Position numbers and translations under genes: made by a program. The notes beneath the pieces were generated by a model. It ran no database searches. It saw only the letters and a list, made by a program, of their open reading frames with translations, and was not told the DNA's origin. DNA of 10,292 nucleotides from Thalassiosira profunda (Eukaryota > Bacillariophyta > Thalassiosirophyceae > Thalassiosirales > Thalassiosiraceae). Every line of letters starts with the position of its first letter. Within the stretch, counting starts at the first letter, position 1. Shown piece by piece: positions 7,966 through 10,292 of this stretch. The DNA lies in assembly GCA_036939355.1 (NCBI GenBank), contig JALLAP010000800.1:1-10292 (forward strand), read 5' to 3'.

Positions 7966-9345
7966 CTAGCACGACCTCAACGAGTGAATCTCGCTCATCT
8001 GCGCCTCCTTCTGGCCCTTCTTCCGTCCAAACGAGGGCACCCGGCCCAGTATCTGCTTGCCGGCCTTCTTTTTGCTCGTTTTCTTGAACGATTTGAAGAG
8101 GCCACCGCGCTTCTTCGTCGTTCCGACAGTATCCCCGCGGAGGAGCGCCTGTTGCATCTCCGGATCGTGCGACAACTCCTCGGGCTCCTCCTTCGGCTCA
8201 GCATCGTACGACAGCTCCTCTTCCTCAGGCTCCTCCTTTGGCTCGGTCCACATGCCCATGATGCTCGAGATGCCCGTGCTGATAGACTCCTCCCAGCTCA
8301 GATCGTCGGCCGGCGTGAGATCGTGATCGTCCTCCGGCGATGCGGAGGAAGCGTCGACCAGGCTGTTGTCGTTATCTTGGGGTTGTGTATGGTGGGAAGC
8401 AATCGGCTCCTGCGATTCAACCACTGCTGTCTCTGGCGTCACGCCGACGCAGCCGAGGTTGATCAGCATCGCCTCGAACCATCCCGGCTGCGGCAAGTCG
8501 TCGGAATGACGATACTCCTTGTTCTGCGATAGATCGAAACTCACGCGGGGCGAGAGCTGCGACGCCTCGCTCTCGGGCGTCTGTTCCAAGGCCGTTTCGG
8601 CCTCGACGCTCTCGGATCGTTTCATTGCGGATCTGGTTGCTGTTGCCGTTTTCCTTCCCAGTGCTTTGTCGCCAGATCGCTCCTCCTTTTGCCCCTTCAG
8701 TCGCTCCACCTCGGCCATCAACGCACGAATCTCCGCCTCCTTCTGCTGTTGCCACGCTGCAATGTCCTCCACCGCTTGAGGCTTTGCCTCTTCCGCTGCG
8801 GGATGCGTCGTTGCGGTCACCTGCTCCAGCTCGCAGCTCTGCCGGTACCGATCGAGTACTTGATCCCGTAGGGCGATTGCTGCGTCCGGGCCACGCTCCA
8901 ACACCTTCTTCTCCTGTTCCCGCCCCGCCTCCTCCAAGGCCTGGGAGCTGGACGCGATCTCCTCGTCCCAAATGGCCTTGAGGTTGGCGCTGCGGGGCAC
9001 GCTACAGGGCTCGGCCGAGCTCCACTCCTTGGAGATTCTTATGCTGTCGTCGGAATCAACCGACCGACATTCTTCCAGAGAGTCGCGAAGGCAGCCGCCC
9101 TCGTCGCCCCGCTCGTCGACGGCAACGATCTCCACCCTGCGCTCCTTGTCGGCTCCAACTTGCAGTTCCTCCCCTTTGGTCAACGGCCGCCCTTCTATCG
9201 CTACGACGCGGTCCCCCGGCAGGCACTTGCCCCAGAAGGGAGAAGTGGGCCGGATTGCCGTGATATCGCCGCCGGGAAAGCGGACGTGAATGCCCATTTT
9301 CCCGGGCGGCACGACGATCGCCTTCGTTCCGCCGATGGATGTCAT
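7966..9345 (-). CDS. PDZ-like domain protein with coiled coil, acidic repeat and basic tail
   Basis: This intronless ORF encodes 459 residues, and an in-frame TGA just upstream supports the ATG. Residues 6 to about 75 resemble a PDZ domain: VPPGKMGIHV would form the peptide-binding loop and strand, and LPGDRVVAIEGRPLT is the typical LxxGDxhhxhxGxxh segment. PDZ domains usually bind C-termini of partner proteins, so a scaffold or adaptor role is likely, though the partner is unknown. Residues 190-222 are a probable coiled coil (EAEIRALMAEVERLKGQKEE). Ser- and acid-rich sequence follows, with a two-copy acidic repeat at 368-381 and 383-394 (EPKEEPEE..LS.D). Residues 410-446 are strongly basic with hydrophobics interspersed (GGLFKSFKKTSKKK), which could bind acidic membranes or act as a nuclear signal. 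No signal peptide or membrane segment is seen. The PDZ call is by motif only and the rest matches no family I know. Confidence 0.82.
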   Translation of the reverse strand: MTSIGGTKAIVVPPGKMGIHVRFPGGDITAIRPTSPFWGKCLPGDRVVAIEGRPLTKGEELQVGADKERRVEIVAVDERGDEGGCLRDSLEECRSVDSDDSIRISKEWSSAEPCSVPRSANLKAIWDEEIASSSQALEEAGREQEKKVLERGPDAAIALRDQVLDRYRQSCELEQVTATTHPAAEEAKPQAVEDIAAWQQQKEAEIRALMAEVERLKGQKEERSGDKALGRKTATATRSAMKRSESVEAETALEQTPESEASQLSPRVSFDLSQNKEYRHSDDLPQPGWFEAMLINLGCVGVTPETAVVESQEPIASHHTQPQDNDNSLVDASSASPEDDHDLTPADDLSWEESISTGISSIMGMWTEPKEEPEEEELSYDAEPKEEPEELSHDPEMQQALLRGDTVGTTKKRGGLFKSFKKTSKKKAGKQILGRVPSFGRKKGQKEAQMSEIHSLRSC

Positions 9346-9848
9346 CTTCTGCGTCTTTCACCAGCAGCTTGCAAATTGCTCACGCTCTGGCAGCGCAGGT
9401 GTGTGCACAAAATGTGCAATGACACCCTTCGATTCTCTTCACTTGCCAAATCCGCTTCCTCGCCGGCGAAGTCGAGATTGAAGCAATGCCCTGAGCTTGC
9501 TGCTGCAAGGGCAATGGGTCGCCTCTTGGAGCAGGAGCAGGCTCCCCGCCGTTCGTCTCGAGCAACACTTCACTTTGATAAAACATGAGAGTTCCGCCGT
9601 AGCGTGTAGACCGAAAATTTGTTTGGCAAGCCCCCTCAAGATGGCATCTCCTGCGAAGTTACTATGTAGTGCTCCTCCGCGCGCGCTCTCGCCTCGCTCT
9701 TCAACTCCTGGAGACCGACGAAGCGGAGGAGGCTTCCATTGCCCCCAGGTGGTGAGCTAGGCTCGGGCGAGCAATCAAGGACTTTCATCGTGAATTCACT
9801 GGATCATAATTACAATAGACTACACCATCAGAACAAACCTGCATCCTC
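9346..9848. other. Spacer: promoter side of the PDZ gene and 3' side of the right-edge gene
   Basis: No gene is supported. Short open frames overlap in several phases and show no family motifs or splice-consistent continuation. A perfect hairpin GCTCG-GG-CGAGC lies at 9761-9772, with a competing GAGC/GCTC pairing at 9754-9764. A CGCGCGCGCT run lies near 9680-9690. These may be UTR features of the right-edge gene; nothing else stands out. Confidence 0.6.
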
Positions 9849-10292
9849 TCATTGAAGCCCCCGCCCCAGTGTCCTGGCCATTTCGGCCTCAACCGCGGTG
9901 TCATCGTCCTCCTCCGCATCCGAGTCCTTGTCGTACCCATCATAAAGGGGCATGTAGAGGAACTTTGGCCTTGACCAGAGCACATACAGGAGGCACAGAA
10001 GGAGTCCGACCGTCGCGACGCCGATGCTGCCCAGTATCAGGGGTTCGTTCCGCTTCATCGTCGTTTTTATCCTGTGCCTATTGCAATGAATGATTTGCAT
10101 CAGTTCTCCAATCCTCGTCATTAAATTAGCATGCATCAGTCATTCGTGCTTACACGCGGTCGGGGCAGCCGGTGATTTTCACACGGCCATCATCGAGGGC
10201 TGCATCCACGAGTTCGTTGTATTGCTTCCCGTACGCCGGCGACAAGAAGTCGTTGTGGTATTGGTGGTCTAGACAGACAGTAGAGTTGCAAG
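9849..10292 (-). CDS. Single-pass membrane protein, 3' two exons (5' end beyond window)
   Basis: The last exon is 9849-10077 and the preceding one runs from 10154 to the window edge, or from 10268 if the TGTCTGTCTAG at 10279-10269 is an acceptor. Joining them across a 76-nt intron keeps one frame: ...AALDDGRVKITGCPDRV then HRIKTTMKRNEP. Next come one membrane segment (LILGSIGVATVGLLLCLLYV), a WSRPKFLYMPLYDGYDK juxtamembrane stretch, and an acidic tail (DSDAEEDDD) ending TLGRGLQ. A simpler reading is a 69-residue protein starting at the ATG at 10058-10056, which has A at -3, or a longer one from 10136. The split-gene model is preferred because both splice sites are canonical, the intron size matches the neighbours, and the upstream exon is open with sensible composition. 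Family and orientation are unknown. Confidence 0.65.
10078..10153 (-). other. Intron in the right-edge membrane-protein gene (76 nt)
   Basis: On the minus strand the donor is GTAAGC, a GCTAAT branch-like motif follows, and the acceptor is GCAATAG. A second AG six bases on (GCACAG, 10073-10072) would also keep frame, dropping two residues. In-frame TAA and TAG-type stops inside the intron would end the upstream exon, which supports removal. Confidence 0.68.

Noticed and set aside
7876..8532. 218-codon + strand frame with Leu-rich stretches.
   Set aside because: It is antisense to the PDZ gene. The Leu, Arg runs are the complement of Glu- and Lys-rich codons in the acidic and basic regions.
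9380..9588. Short minus-strand frames upstream of the PDZ gene as possible 5' exons.
   Set aside because: An in-frame TGA directly precedes the PDZ gene ATG, and I found no donor and acceptor pair that would extend the protein convincingly.
10059..10136. Upstream ATG at 10136 as the start of the small membrane protein.
   Set aside because: Its context is poor (T at -3), and this stretch is better explained as an intron with a canonical donor at 10153 and acceptor at 10078.

Overview
The window reads as nuclear DNA of a protist, most likely a diatom or a related stramenopile. The reasons are short spliceosomal introns (67 to 94 bases) with GTAAG/GTGAG donors, CTAAC-type branch sites and CAG/TAG acceptors; a GC-rich coding fraction; Ser-Pro-Thr repeats of the kind common in diatom secreted proteins; and a Golgi-type syntaxin. 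The lineage is inferred from style, not from a marker gene. There is no bacterial gene organisation, tRNA, rRNA, CRISPR array or recognisable transposon.

Layout: 1-948 is non-coding upstream sequence. 949-5882 (+) is one large gene of eight exons, whose spliced CDS is 4350 nt (1449 residues). It encodes a secreted modular protein: signal peptide, beta-helix-like region, Cys-containing linker, LamG/ConA-like domain, two tandem copies of a roughly 205-residue module, a Pro-Thr-rich stalk spread over three exons, and a Cys-containing C-terminal domain. 5883-6086 is a short tail-to-tail spacer. 6087-7421 (-) is an intronless Sed5/syntaxin-5-like Qa-SNARE. 7422-7965 is a spacer with a dense run of inverted repeats. 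7966-9345 (-) is an intronless protein with an N-terminal PDZ-like domain, a coiled coil, an acidic repeat and a very basic tail. 9346-9848 is a spacer. 9849 to the right edge (-) is the 3' end of a split gene for a single-pass membrane protein, joined by one intron.

The genes do not form an obvious pathway. The SNARE acts in ER-Golgi transport, the large protein would travel that route, and the PDZ protein looks like an adaptor, but adjacency in a nuclear genome is weak evidence of a shared role. The most notable points are the undescribed domain architecture of the large secreted protein, the duplicated mini-exon and intron unit in its stalk, the Sly1-binding-like peptide placed behind a proline-rich leader in the syntaxin, the hairpin cluster at 7665-7857, and a hidden upstream exon of the right-edge gene.
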